This document shows, in pieces, positions 50,990-58,606 of a DNA stretch of 64,000 bases. Origin of the DNA: JBAZJN01 sp041651295 (GTDB lineage: Bacteria; Patescibacteriota; UBA1384; XYA2-FULL-43-10; CAINNR01); the NCBI GenBank assembly GCA_041651295.1, contig JBAZJN010000003.1, positions 28,945 through 92,944 on the forward strand. Reading direction: 5' to 3'. Below the pieces are notes generated by a model. That model was not told the origin of the DNA and did no database searches. It saw nothing but the letters and a program-made list of their open reading frames with translations. A program made the position numbers and the translations under genes. How positions within the stretch are numbered: the stretch's first letter is position 1; each line of letters starts with the position of its first letter.

Positions 50990-51016
50990 GGATCCCCGTA
51001 TGCACGGGGATGACAT
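50990..51016. repeat. REP-like palindrome, right flank of the GIY-YIG gene
   Basis: GGATCCCCGTATGCACGGGGATGACAT-type palindrome (stem ATCCCCGT/ACGGGGAT), an inverted counterpart of 50673-50695. Confidence 0.78.
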
Positions 51017-51022
51017 ATTAAA

Positions 51023-51424
51023 TTAAAGCGTCAATTTTGCAGCGATGTCTTCGGCTTGGCCGGGATTATAACTTTTTTGTGGCCAGGGTTGTAACCCGTC
51101 ATTTTCCTGTCGGGGAATAATGTGAAAGTGAGCATGAAATACTTTTTGGCCTGCGGCCGGATTTGTATTACTTGTGATATTAATTCCATCAGCACCAAGT
51201 TCTTCGATTATTTTTTTGCCGATTTTCTTTGATAACGTAGTCATTTTTGATAATAAATTATCCGGAGTTTCTAGAACAGTTGCAAAATGTTTCTTCGGAA
51301 TAACTAAAATATGCCCCGGACGAACCGGCATAATGTCGAGAAATGCCAAAAGATCATCGTCTTCATGAATCTTATTTGCCGGAATTTCTCCGGTTGCAAT
51401 TTTGCAAAAAATACAGTCGGCCAT
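51023..51424 (-). CDS. HIT-family nucleotide hydrolase
   Basis: HIT (histidine triad) enzyme, typically an AMP-lysine, AMP-NH2 or Ap4A-type hydrolase. It starts MADCIFCKIATGEIPANKIH and has the catalytic triad FHAHFHIIPRQ near residues 97-107, with GHILVIPKKHF in the middle. 133 aa is normal. AAGGAGAA precedes the ATG. Cytosolic; the natural substrate is unassigned. Confidence 0.95.
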   Translation of the reverse strand: MADCIFCKIATGEIPANKIHEDDDLLAFLDIMPVRPGHILVIPKKHFATVLETPDNLLSKMTTLSKKIGKKIIEELGADGINITSNTNPAAGQKVFHAHFHIIPRQENDGLQPWPQKSYNPGQAEDIAAKLTL

Positions 51425-51504
51425 TTATTCTCCTTGTTGCATCAAATAATGAAATACTGATATAATTATAGTGTTAATTTAATGTAATTAAAAGGGAGAG
51501 TAAG

Positions 51505-51810
51505 ATGGCAGAAACAGAAGAAAAAGTTGAGGAAAAGGAAGAAAAAAAGGAAGCAGCACCGGCTGCGGCTCCAGTTGAGGCACCGGCACCCAAACCGGCT
51601 TCCGGAGGAGCAAAAAAGGTAAATTGGGTTCTGGTGTTGGTCCTTTCAATTCTAGTCGGCCAGTTGGGAGTTGATCGGTTCATGATGGGCCAGGTTGGGC
51701 TAGGAGTTCTTAAGCTCATCACTGCTGGCGGTTGTGGAATTTGGTGGATTGTCGATATTATCCTAATTGCCACCAAGCATGATTTCCCAGGTGTCGAGTG
51801 GGTAGACTAA
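51505..51810 (+). CDS. TM2-domain membrane protein
   Basis: A Glu/Lys-rich N-terminus followed by a Pro/Ala-rich stretch (residues about 20-35), then a TM2 domain: two transmembrane helices around GQLGVDRFMMGQVGLGVLKL and GGCGIWWIVDIILIATK, including the conserved D-R-F and Gly turn. AGGGAGAGTAAG precedes the ATG. TM2 proteins occur in bacteria and animals and their function is uncertain. It overlaps the DUF2752 gene by 13 bp, so these may act together. Confidence 0.92.
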   Translation: MAETEEKVEEKEEKKEAAPAAAPVEAPAPKPASGGAKKVNWVLVLVLSILVGQLGVDRFMMGQVGLGVLKLITAGGCGIWWIVDIILIATKHDFPGVEWVD

Positions 51811-52196
51811 GACGATTTAATAAAATCCTTTTTGAATTTTTGAGCTTCGGCTCACCTAGAGCTGTCGTGATTAATTTCAGTGTGATAACACTGGCGCTGG
51901 TAATTATTCCGACAGCTTTTTGGGCTGAGAAAGGGGATATCTGCATTTGGCACCGATTTATCTTGCCGTTAATGTATAGCAATCACTGTCCAGAAACCGG
52001 AATCTTCGCTCATTGCTATTGTCCGGGTTGTGGACTGACTCATGCCTTTTCAAGATTATTTCACGGCGATTTAGTCGGTGCTTATGAATATAATCAAAAT
52101 ATCTCCTTTGTTGCAGTTATTGTTTTCATTATTTATATTACAAATATATATCGATTAATAAAAAATGGTCGCCCGCATTCTCTGCGTACGACCTAG
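51798..52196 (+). CDS. DUF2752 membrane protein (132 aa)
   Basis: GTG start overlapping the TM2 gene. The DUF2752 signature CYCPGCGLTHAFSRLFHGDL (C-P-x-C-G-x-T) lies near residues 71-90, between transmembrane helices (about 22-40 and 102-122). The domain is found in uncharacterised membrane proteins, often in pairs with TM2 proteins, as here. Its 3' end overlaps convergently with the orphan gene, and the GGTCG/CGACC hairpin inside its last codons may serve both genes as terminator. Confidence 0.78.
   Translation: MGRLRRFNKILFEFLSFGSPRAVVINFSVITLALVIIPTAFWAEKGDICIWHRFILPLMYSNHCPETGIFAHCYCPGCGLTHAFSRLFHGDLVGAYEYNQNISFVAVIVFIIYITNIYRLIKNGRPHSLRTT
52167..52193. terminator. Bidirectional hairpin between convergent genes
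   Basis: GGTCG (52167-52171) pairs with CGACC (52189-52193), with an inner CGCA/TGCG. On the minus strand it is followed by a T-run. Confidence 0.65.
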
Positions 52197-52855
52197 GTGT
52201 TTTTAGCCCTTAGAATATGAAGCGCATCAACCTCATCTGACCCAAAAAGAGTCAAGTTCCGTGGCCCATTCGTATTTGGACGCTCGATCTTGCCAAGAGC
52301 ATAGCGACAAACACGATACTGTTCTCGTGTCAGGAAATTCTGGTTGAGCTCTCTCCAAAACGCCTGATGAGACAGCGTAATTGGGGTCTCACGCATCAGA
52401 AACGAAACTACATCCTCCACATCAGGAATGACCATGCCCATGATTTCATTGTAGTTCCATTTGCCGATCGCCCGGATGATCATCTCTGACTGCCTGGTAA
52501 TGTAGCCGGGAGTTTTTGGGCGATCAGATCGTCGCATGCCGGCAGCAAAGGCGGATTCGACAAGATCCGTTCCGAGCACCCAATTCGGTGAAGTGCGAAC
52601 CAAATTCAGCATCACTGCCGCCCTATAGGCAGCGAAGAAATCCTTCTCCCTGTGATTGCTGCCTCGACTCGTTAGAAGAAGGCGTGGATTTGCCGACTCC
52701 ATGAAAGCTACCGGGCTGTTATCGTCACCAATCCGGCAGCCGATCTGGAAGTAGACCTGTTCATCTGGACTTATCCAATGAAGATAGACGCCTTCCATTA
52801 GCCACAGGGTCGGCAAATAGTGCGGCTGATTGGCCACAAACCTTAGCTCCGCCAT
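52193..52855 (-). CDS. Orphan GC-richer protein (220 aa), unknown
   Basis: ATG at 52855 follows GAAAGGAGGCATAACCTCC, where GGAGG and CCTCC can pair and hide the ribosome site; the longer frame from 52903 is less likely. The protein (MAELRFVANQPHYLPTLWLM) is soluble with a helical second half (REQYRVCRYALGKIERPN). No family is recognised. It is clearly GC-richer than the flanking genes, solitary, and ends in its own hairpin, like the genes at 7335, 60131, 61661 and 63204. Confidence 0.7.
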   Translation of the reverse strand: MAELRFVANQPHYLPTLWLMEGVYLHWISPDEQVYFQIGCRIGDDNSPVAFMESANPRLLLTSRGSNHREKDFFAAYRAAVMLNLVRTSPNWVLGTDLVESAFAAGMRRSDRPKTPGYITRQSEMIIRAIGKWNYNEIMGMVIPDVEDVVSFLMRETPITLSHQAFWRELNQNFLTREQYRVCRYALGKIERPNTNGPRNLTLFGSDEVDALHILRAKNT

Positions 52856-52937
52856 GGAGGTTATGCCTCCTTTCGCCAGAATATACTGCGACGGCAAAAG
52901 CATTATCTTTTTTTAGTCGTAATATGTCAAGAAAAAA

Positions 52938-53693
52938 TTATTTTCCAATATTCAATTCAATTGGTGCGTGATCCGATCCAAAAATATTTGATGATATACT
53001 TGCGCAAGCAATCTCCTTCTTTATGGATTCTGAAACAAAAGCATAATCTATCCGCCAACCAAGATTACGACTCCGGCAATCCGCAATCCATGGCCACCAA
53101 GTGTAGTGTCCGCCTTCCGGATGATATTTCCGGAACGAATCAACAAAACCAAATTTGATAATTTTATCTAGCTGCCTTCTCTCATCTTCCGTAAACATGA
53201 TGTTATTTTTGTTGTTTTTGGGTCGGGCTAAATCGAGTTCGGTATGAGCAATGTTAAAGTCACCGATAATTATTACTTTTTTGTTTTTTAGTTGTCTGAG
53301 TCTGACAAACAATTTCTGATATGCCGATAACTTGTATTCCAAATTTTCTTTTTGTCGGCCGCCATGCGGTAGGTATATATTGATCAAAATGAAATCACCA
53401 AAATCGAGTTCCAGATATCGTCCTTCGTGATCGAATCGGTGATCGCCAAGACCGAGTTTTGTGATCAACGGGACAACTTTCGAAAATACCGCCAGACTGG
53501 AATAACCTTTTTTGTCGGCAAAATTTGTTGTGATAAAATAGCCTTTCGGTAAATCGAGATCATCAAAATCCTCCGAATTGATTTTCAATTCTTGCAAACA
53601 AACAATGTCGGCGTTAGTTTTATTAAACCAATCCCAAAAGCCCTGTTTTATTGCAGATCGGATACCGTTTACATTCCATGAAATTATTTTCAT
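52938..53693 (-). CDS. xth: Exodeoxyribonuclease III (ExoA/Xth)
   Basis: AP endonuclease / 3'-phosphatase / 3'-5' exonuclease of base excision repair. Starts at MKIISWNVNGIRSAIKQGFW (ATG 53693; the longer frame is not supported). Metal and catalytic residues appear in IVCLQELKI (Glu), YLPHG, IIIGDFNIAHTELDLARPKN (Asp/Asn), GWRIDYAFVS and IFGSDHAPIELNIG (Asp-His). 251 aa is typical. Confidence 0.97.
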   Translation of the reverse strand: MKIISWNVNGIRSAIKQGFWDWFNKTNADIVCLQELKINSEDFDDLDLPKGYFITTNFADKKGYSSLAVFSKVVPLITKLGLGDHRFDHEGRYLELDFGDFILINIYLPHGGRQKENLEYKLSAYQKLFVRLRQLKNKKVIIIGDFNIAHTELDLARPKNNKNNIMFTEDERRQLDKIIKFGFVDSFRKYHPEGGHYTWWPWIADCRSRNLGWRIDYAFVSESIKKEIACASISSNIFGSDHAPIELNIGK

Positions 53694-53751
53694 ATGTCCA
53701 TTGTAACAAAAAACGAATCCCGAAAGATCCGTTTTTCTAATCTGTGCTAAT

Positions 53752-54501
53752 CTATTTTTCGCTGTCGACAAATTTTTTAATACTTTCGATATTAGAAAAA
53801 AGATTCTGCGGAAAAACAATTGTTGAATTTTTCTCGACCGCAATCTCTGAAAGAACCTGCAAATTCCTCAGTTGCAAAGCAACAGGGTGTTTAGAAATGA
53901 CATCGGCGGCTTTTCCAAGTTTATCTGCCGATAAATATTCGCCTTCGGCAGCAATAATTTTTGCTCGTTTTTCCCTCTCGGCTTCCGCTTGTTTAGCCAT
54001 TGCCCGCTGCATTGTATCGGGAAGCTGGATGTCTTTGATTTCGACAGTTCTGACCGCGACTCCCCAAGTCTCAGTGTGAGTATCGATTATATCTTTTACT
54101 TTCTGATTGATCTTCACAGTTTCTGACAGCACTTCATCCAACGAAAATTGACCAACGATATTTCTAACCGTAGTTTGAGCAATTTGGTTAACGGCAGAAT
54201 AAACATTTTGTATCGCAACTAAGGATTTTGTCGCGTCGACTACTTGGAAGTAGGCGACAGCGGCAACGTCTATCGAGACGTTATCTTTGGTGATAATCTT
54301 TTGCGACGGTACCGGCATAGTTACAATTTGCATTGAGACTTTTCTCATCTGATCGATAATTGGGATAATGACCCGCCAACCAGGACCGCGTTCACCAATG
54401 ACGCGGCCGAGTCTAAAAACGACACCATTTTGATATTGCTGAATAACTCGAAGAGAGAGGACAAGAACAACTAATACAATAATTCCAATTGTTTCGTACA
54501 C
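53752..54501 (-). CDS. Slipin/stomatin-like SPFH protein
   Basis: Membrane-anchored SPFH/Band 7 protein. N-terminal helix (residues 4-22), then the stomatin motif VFRLGRVIGERGPGWRVIIP and a full SPFH domain with VPSQKIITKDNVSIDVAAVA. A coiled coil follows (residues about 165-205: MAKQAEAEREKRAKIIAAEG). Slipins usually pair with an NfeD-like protein; none is next to it here. It would organise membrane microdomains or assist membrane proteases. 249 aa is normal. Confidence 0.94.
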   Translation of the reverse strand: MYETIGIIVLVVLVLSLRVIQQYQNGVVFRLGRVIGERGPGWRVIIPIIDQMRKVSMQIVTMPVPSQKIITKDNVSIDVAAVAYFQVVDATKSLVAIQNVYSAVNQIAQTTVRNIVGQFSLDEVLSETVKINQKVKDIIDTHTETWGVAVRTVEIKDIQLPDTMQRAMAKQAEAEREKRAKIIAAEGEYLSADKLGKAADVISKHPVALQLRNLQVLSEIAVEKNSTIVFPQNLFSNIESIKKFVDSEK

Positions 54502-54626
54502 TTTGAACTCCTTGCGTCAGTTAATATTTGCATCTAAAAGATACTCCTTAACTACAAAAAGTCAATATGAATAGGAGGAAAGCGGTATCAAACGGCTCGA
54601 TCTTGGTAATTATGTAAAAATTATAT

Positions 54627-54655
54627 TTGACTCGATCAATCTCATTAGCTATATT
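54627..54655 (+). promoter_or_regulatory. Near-consensus promoter
   Basis: -35 TTGACT (54627-54632), 17-bp spacer, -10 TATATT (54650-54655); start near 54662, giving a leader of about 138 nt. Confidence 0.8.
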
Positions 54656-54732
54656 CGAGTTGTTGGATATTTATCTCCTGCTTTTCCCTTGAAGCACTTA
54701 AAGGAGTCCAGCTGGCAAAATCAAGGGCCCCA

Positions 54733-54771
54733 ACTATCCATCCGCCATTGGTGGGGGTCGAACTGGATAGT
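54733..54771 (+). promoter_or_regulatory. Leader hairpin of the 66-aa membrane protein
   Basis: ACTATCCA (54733-54740) pairs with TGGATAGT (54764-54771), enclosing CCGCC/GGTGG (54742-54754). No T-run follows; it may control translation. Confidence 0.5.
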
Positions 54772-54799
54772 CTTATCAATCTAACTTCATGGGGCAATT

Positions 54800-55000
54800 A
54801 TGGACAAAAAAGAGTTCAATAAAGCTCACGAAGAAGCAATGCAGAAGAAACTCTTGGAAGAGCCTGACTACTGGTTCAAGCCTCGAAGACAGAAATGGGA
54901 TGAATGGGGCTCGCCGGTCGGACTTTCTCTTGGCTGGGCAATATTCGTAATCTCGAGCGCCTTCGTCATCTACCTTCTGCATCTTTCCGGGCTGATCTAA
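54800..55000 (+). CDS. Small membrane protein (66 aa)
   Basis: A charged N-terminal helix (MDKKEFNKAHEEAMQKKLLE), a Trp/Arg-rich middle (YWFKPRRQKWDEWG) and one C-terminal transmembrane helix (GLSLGWAIFVISSAFVIYLL). It has a strong promoter, a structured leader and a strong terminator, so it is a real single gene. GGGGCAATT is the only ribosome-site candidate. The function is unknown. Confidence 0.75.
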   Translation: MDKKEFNKAHEEAMQKKLLEEPDYWFKPRRQKWDEWGSPVGLSLGWAIFVISSAFVIYLLHLSGLI

Positions 55001-55007
55001 ACCGGAA

Positions 55008-55050
55008 AATCTAAAAATCGCCCCTAACTATATAGGGCGATTTTTAGATT
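55008..55050. terminator. Terminator of the 66-aa gene
   Basis: 16-bp perfect stem: 55008-55023 with 55035-55050 (GATTTTTAG on the 3' side). Confidence 0.85.
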
Positions 55051-55079
55051 AGCAAATCTTTAAACTTTGCAAAACAAAA

Positions 55080-55165
55080 AATTGCTAAAAGGCTACTAAA
55101 GTTTTTTTGGCGATGGTGATCAGGCTCTATCTAGATTTTATGTTGTCCTATAAAGACTAATTTAT
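55080..55165. repeat. Degenerate copy of the tRNA-linked repeat and tRNA remnant
   Basis: GGCGATGGTGATCAGG...GACTAATTTAT matches the segment next to repeat copy B (59995-60050: GGCGGGGGTGACCAG...AACTAATTTAT) with many substitutions. It looks like an old copy of the same tRNA-3'-end unit. Confidence 0.5.
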
Positions 55166-55202
55166 AGACACTTTTAAAAGTTCCAGAAACTAATTTTATC
55201 TA

Positions 55203-55230
55203 TTGACATATATGAACATATGTCTATAAT
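55203..55230 (+). promoter_or_regulatory. Consensus promoter with palindromic operator (DUF134 gene)
   Basis: -35 TTGACA (55203-55208), 16-bp spacer, -10 TATAAT (55225-55230). An inverted repeat GACATAT...ATATGTC (55205-55224) covers the spacer, as an operator for autoregulation would. Confidence 0.8.
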
Positions 55231-55251
55231 AGAAATAGAAAGGATTTTATT

Positions 55252-55761
55252 ATGCGCGGAAGACCATGTAAAAAAAGAAGAATAAGTTTTTATCCGGAAA
55301 CCACTTACTTCAAACCAGCCGGAATCCCTTTGCAACAAATGCAAGAGGAAATTTTGGGTTTGGATGAAGTGGAAGCGATTCGACTTGCTGACTTGGAAGA
55401 TATGACTCAAGAGCAAGCTGCTGAGAAAATGGAAATTTCTCGGATAACATTTTTAAGAATCATTGACGCTGCACATAAAAAAATCGCTAAATCTTTAATT
55501 TATGGGAAAGCAATCAAAATGGAAGGAGGTGATAAAATTATGCCAAATTTAGATGGAACAGGACCAAATGGCGCTGGACCGATGACTGGTCGTGGTGCTG
55601 GAGCTGGCCAAGGACGCAGAATGGGATTAGGCGGAACAGCGCAGTGTGTTTGTCCTGATTGTGGAGAGAAAGTTGCTCACACCAGAGGAATTCCTTGTGC
55701 GCAAACCAAATGTCCAAAATGCGGAAACCGAATGACGGGGAAATACTGTCCGACAAATTAA
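55252..55761 (+). CDS. DUF134 HTH regulator fused to a DUF5320-like/zinc-ribbon tail (169 aa)
   Basis: Residues 1-95 match the DUF134 family: MRGRPCKKRRISFYPETTYF, LDEVEAIRLADLEDMTQEQA and an HTH (AAEKMEISRITFLRIIDAAH). Residues 97-169 read MPNLDGTGPNGAGPMTGRGA, typical of the small DUF5320 protein often found beside DUF134, followed by a zinc ribbon (CVCPDCGEKVAH ... TKCPKCGNRM). A perfect Shine-Dalgarno AAGGAGGTGAT lies 8 nt before the in-frame ATG at 55540, so the second half may also be made alone. DUF134 genes are often linked to iron-sulfur or NifX-type proteins; none is here. Confidence 0.85.
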   Translation: MRGRPCKKRRISFYPETTYFKPAGIPLQQMQEEILGLDEVEAIRLADLEDMTQEQAAEKMEISRITFLRIIDAAHKKIAKSLIYGKAIKMEGGDKIMPNLDGTGPNGAGPMTGRGAGAGQGRRMGLGGTAQCVCPDCGEKVAHTRGIPCAQTKCPKCGNRMTGKYCPTN

Positions 55762-55840
55762 TAGGTGGGCAAAAAATCGACTTTCTAGAAGCCGGTTTTT
55801 TGATTGGAAGAGATCGAATTTCTGGCAATAGGGTTTTTAG

Positions 55841-56015
55841 CAAGAAAGTTCCACAGTTCCGGCGGTTTCATGAGAAAAAACACGGTTCGAGACCGGAGAC
55901 TAGTCGTTTTAAATAGCGCTTGTTTAGCAACAAAAAAAGACCTGTGAGGGCCTTTTCTCTTTTCTATCATCTATATTATCATTTGCAGGACTTGCAAAAA
56001 GCTCCAAACTTTATC
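55841..56015 (-). repeat. tRNA-linked repeat, copy A (about 175 bp)
   Basis: Shares with copies B (59821-59992) and C (61278-61450) the segments AAAGTTCC, GGTTCGAGAC/TCCGG, ACTAGTCGTTTTAAATAGCG, a terminator-like hairpin (AAAGGCCTTC...AGGTCTTTTT on the minus strand, imperfect here) and GCAGGACTTGCAAAAAGCTC. It ends at TGGCGG, the 3' end of a tRNA-like sequence on the minus strand. Confidence 0.85.
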
Positions 56016-56121
56016 TGGCGGAACATAACGAACGATGTCAGAACTTTTTGTACGACTGGCGTTACGTGATAAATAAACTCAAACCAAAATGTCACTAATT
56101 AAATCGTAATTAGCCAAAATG

Positions 56122-56721
56122 TTAGATTGGATTGGCTATTACTATTAGTCGTTTTGCTTTTGTTCCAATCGGCCAGCAGGTCATTAATGTTAACATTTCT
56201 TTATCTCCCTTGGCCGCGACGGAAAGATTGGTTGCTTTGACAATTTTTTTCTCTTTCACTTTATATTTGTATTCATTGTTTTGATAGTAAAGAATAATCT
56301 CATCATTTTTTTCAAGGTCATTTAATCCGACAAAGATTTTAGAGTAATCACTTTTTATATCCGCACTCGAATGACCAAAAATAAAAATATTACCCGGCTC
56401 CCCCGGCAGAGCCGTACCGTCAAATTGGGCCACACCTTTTTTAAGCGCTTGTTCATACGCCGGTTTATCATTGGCGTCGACATTTTTAATCACCGGTACT
56501 AAAATATTTAATTTATCAATCTCAAGACCGAACTCTTTAATTTTCGGATCAACCGGCGTTATTGTTGCCGCCGAGACCGGAGTTGAATCAGTCGTGATAT
56601 TAATTGTCGGTTTATCTTTATGTTGTGATTTCCAAAAGTAAAATGCACCAACAATAATAAGCAGAAGCAAAATAATGCCAACTATTACATATTCTCTTGT
56701 TTTAAATAAAGATTTTTTCAT
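56122..56721 (-). CDS. Sortase
   Basis: Membrane transpeptidase that anchors LPXTG-type proteins. N-terminal transmembrane helix (residues about 12-30), then the sortase fold: IFIFGHSSADIKSDY with catalytic His near 117, and LTLMTCWPIGTKAKRLIVIA near 176-195 with the T-L-x-T-C Cys and the following Arg. 199 aa, consistent with class D/E types. The neighbouring gene ends in an LPETG motif, so the two are a natural enzyme-substrate pair. Confidence 0.92.
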   Translation of the reverse strand: MKKSLFKTREYVIVGIILLLLIIVGAFYFWKSQHKDKPTINITTDSTPVSAATITPVDPKIKEFGLEIDKLNILVPVIKNVDANDKPAYEQALKKGVAQFDGTALPGEPGNIFIFGHSSADIKSDYSKIFVGLNDLEKNDEIILYYQNNEYKYKVKEKKIVKATNLSVAAKGDKEMLTLMTCWPIGTKAKRLIVIANPI

Positions 56722-56773
56722 AACATAAACCTAAACGATATTTATCGCTTCCTACTTTACCTTTAAATATAAG

Positions 56774-58234
56774 TTAGAACAAGTTGCTAACCAAATCCAA
56801 ATACGAATACCCGCTCGCACCGGTTTCCGGCAAAATAGTTGGCGCTGCAACGACTTTGATCGATAGTTGGCGACTGGCTAACTGTTGCGGGCTGCCTGAA
56901 TCCGTTGCACTGACAGTAAAGGTATAAGTGCCTGCTTTTGTCGGCGTGCCGGAGATTGTTCCTGTTGAATTAAGTGTTTGTCCATCTGGTAATGATCCAC
57001 TGGTGATACTATAGGTAATCGGGGCAGTGCCAGCGCTGGTCTGCAATTGTACCGAGTAGGAACCGCCAACTATTTCATCGCCTAAAAACATTGTTGTGAT
57101 AGATAAAGTATCCATCGCCGCCGTCCGCCATATTTCCAAACCAGTATCATTGTTACTAAAACCGATATAGATACGTCCATTAAAAGTTACGGCATAAGTC
57201 GCAAAATTGGCGGCGCTACCAAAACCATCCGACCCTTCTTGCGTCCAGGTCGTGCCATTGGTTGATGTATACATCCGGCCGCCAACCGTGGTATTCGCTG
57301 TACCAAGATAAATCGTGCCATTAACCACCGCCACTACATCACCAGACCAATATGTACCAGCGCTACCGAAACCATCGGTATTAACTTGAGCCCACGTGGT
57401 GCCATTACTGCTACGCCATACTTCCGTGCCGGTTGTGGTGTTATATGTCCCTGCATAAAGATAGTCACCTAAATAAAAGAATGTACTTATAAAATTATTA
57501 TTTATATCGCCGTTAAAACCGCTGGTATTGGCTTGAGTCCAACTCGTGCCGTCAGCCGAGCGCCAAACTTGCGCCCCGTTCGTCGAATTAGCAGTACCGG
57601 CGTACAGATTACCGCCAAATGCTTTCAAACTGAAGATATTAGTGTTGTTATTACTGCCAAAACCGCTGGTATTAACCTGTGTCCAGCTGGTATCGCTATC
57701 TAAGCGATAAATGGCTCCGCCGCTAACGGTATCCTCAACGCTAAGATAAAGCTTATTATTAAAGATCTCCATACCAAAGACGCCGTCATTATCCGTATCG
57801 CCGAAACCGCTGGTGCCGATTTGAGTGTAATCAGTACCATTGGTTGTTTTCCATAATTGAAAACCGTTGTCATTCGTCGTACCGGTATATAGCGCATTAT
57901 TATAGACAATACTGACACCGTCTTCATTATCAGCACTGCCAAAACCGTCGGTGTTAACTTTTGTCCATGAGTTGCCATCCGAGGAACGGTAAATTCTGAC
58001 ACCAGGATATGTGATAGGAAAACCTGTCACTAACGGGGAAACCGTCGCGTAAATCTGATCATTAAAAATCGTCAGACGAGTTACGACACTATTATTAGCA
58101 TCGCCAAAACCGTCAGTGCCGGCCTGTTCCCATGACGCGGCAAACGATTTGTACGGTGTTGCAACTAAAGCAAATACAACCAAAAAGAGTACAATAATAG
58201 CTATATAAAATAAACGACCTCGAGTAGTTTTCAT
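56774..58234 (-). CDS. Exported repeat protein with LPETG-type end (486 aa)
   Basis: Surface protein. ATG at 58234 follows GAGAGGGGAA. A signal peptide (about residues 8-32) precedes at least seven repeats of about 50 residues with the pattern W-x-Q-V/A-N-T-x-G-F-G-S-A/N (for example WTQVNTSGFGSNNNTNIFSL, WAQVNTDGFGSAGTYWSG), likely a beta-propeller. Residues about 385-465 form a putative Ig-like domain (TMFLGDEIVGGSYSVQLQTS, GSLPDGQTLNSTGTISG). It ends ILPETGASGYSYLDLVSNLF, where the hydrophobic helix and basic tail after LPETG are missing or shortened. Confidence 0.85.
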   Translation of the reverse strand: MKTTRGRLFYIAIIVLFLVVFALVATPYKSFAASWEQAGTDGFGDANNSVVTRLTIFNDQIYATVSPLVTGFPITYPGVRIYRSSDGNSWTKVNTDGFGSADNEDGVSIVYNNALYTGTTNDNGFQLWKTTNGTDYTQIGTSGFGDTDNDGVFGMEIFNNKLYLSVEDTVSGGAIYRLDSDTSWTQVNTSGFGSNNNTNIFSLKAFGGNLYAGTANSTNGAQVWRSADGTSWTQANTSGFNGDINNNFISTFFYLGDYLYAGTYNTTTGTEVWRSSNGTTWAQVNTDGFGSAGTYWSGDVVAVVNGTIYLGTANTTVGGRMYTSTNGTTWTQEGSDGFGSAANFATYAVTFNGRIYIGFSNNDTGLEIWRTAAMDTLSITTMFLGDEIVGGSYSVQLQTSAGTAPITYSITSGSLPDGQTLNSTGTISGTPTKAGTYTFTVSATDSGSPQQLASRQLSIKVVAAPTILPETGASGYSYLDLVSNLF

Positions 58235-58302
58235 TTCCCCTCTCAATTTTTTATCGTTATTTTAATAATACTGCAAAATGAATTTAAATAGAAGTGTATA
58301 CA

Positions 58303-58413
58303 TCAATCTAGTCCTACATCTGGTCTGCCGTACACAAAAATAACCTCTTCCAGAGCTACTAATTTTACTGGCGGGACACGTGGGTCTGGAACATTCACCA
58401 AATTTTCATTCAT
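58303..58413 (-). CDS. Small Pro/Val-rich protein (36 aa)
   Basis: ATG at 58413 overlaps the stop of the 57-aa membrane ORF (ATGA). It reads MNENLVNVPDPRVPPVKLVA with a hydrophobic/acidic rest (LEEVIFVYGRPDVGLD). The overlap suggests translational coupling; otherwise it could be chance. Confidence 0.35.
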   Translation of the reverse strand: MNENLVNVPDPRVPPVKLVALEEVIFVYGRPDVGLD

Positions 58414-58583
58414 TTGAAAAATACTAATCTTACTGCCCAAGCGACTATCCCTATAACGCCGATAATAATTCCTAAGTTCCCCCACATTAGACTCACAACA
58501 TCTACTATATTTCTGATCCGCTCTTTTGTTCTCTGAAAAGCAACTACGGGGCCGACAGACAAAAAACTAATTAAGATTCCCAC
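58410..58583 (-). CDS. Small two-helix membrane protein (57 aa), GTG start
   Basis: Reverse frame from GTG 58583: MGILISFLSVGPVVAFQRTK with one helix, then a basic link (TKERIRNIVDVVSL) and a second helix (GNLGIIIGVIGIVAWAVRLV). It begins 24 bp after the stop of the 130-aa gene. No ribosome site is clear. Its stop overlaps the next small ORF. Confidence 0.45.
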   Translation of the reverse strand: MGILISFLSVGPVVAFQRTKERIRNIVDVVSLMWGNLGIIIGVIGIVAWAVRLVFFK

Positions 58584-58606
58584 AATAACACCATAAATAC
58601 CAAATA

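Noticed and set aside
52856..52903. Longer start of the 220-aa orphan
   Set aside because: The GGAGG ribosome site lies inside the extension and fits the ATG at 52855.
53694..53843. Fifty-residue extension of exonuclease III
   Set aside because: The family starts with MKIISWNVNG; the extension overlaps the 3' end of the slipin gene.
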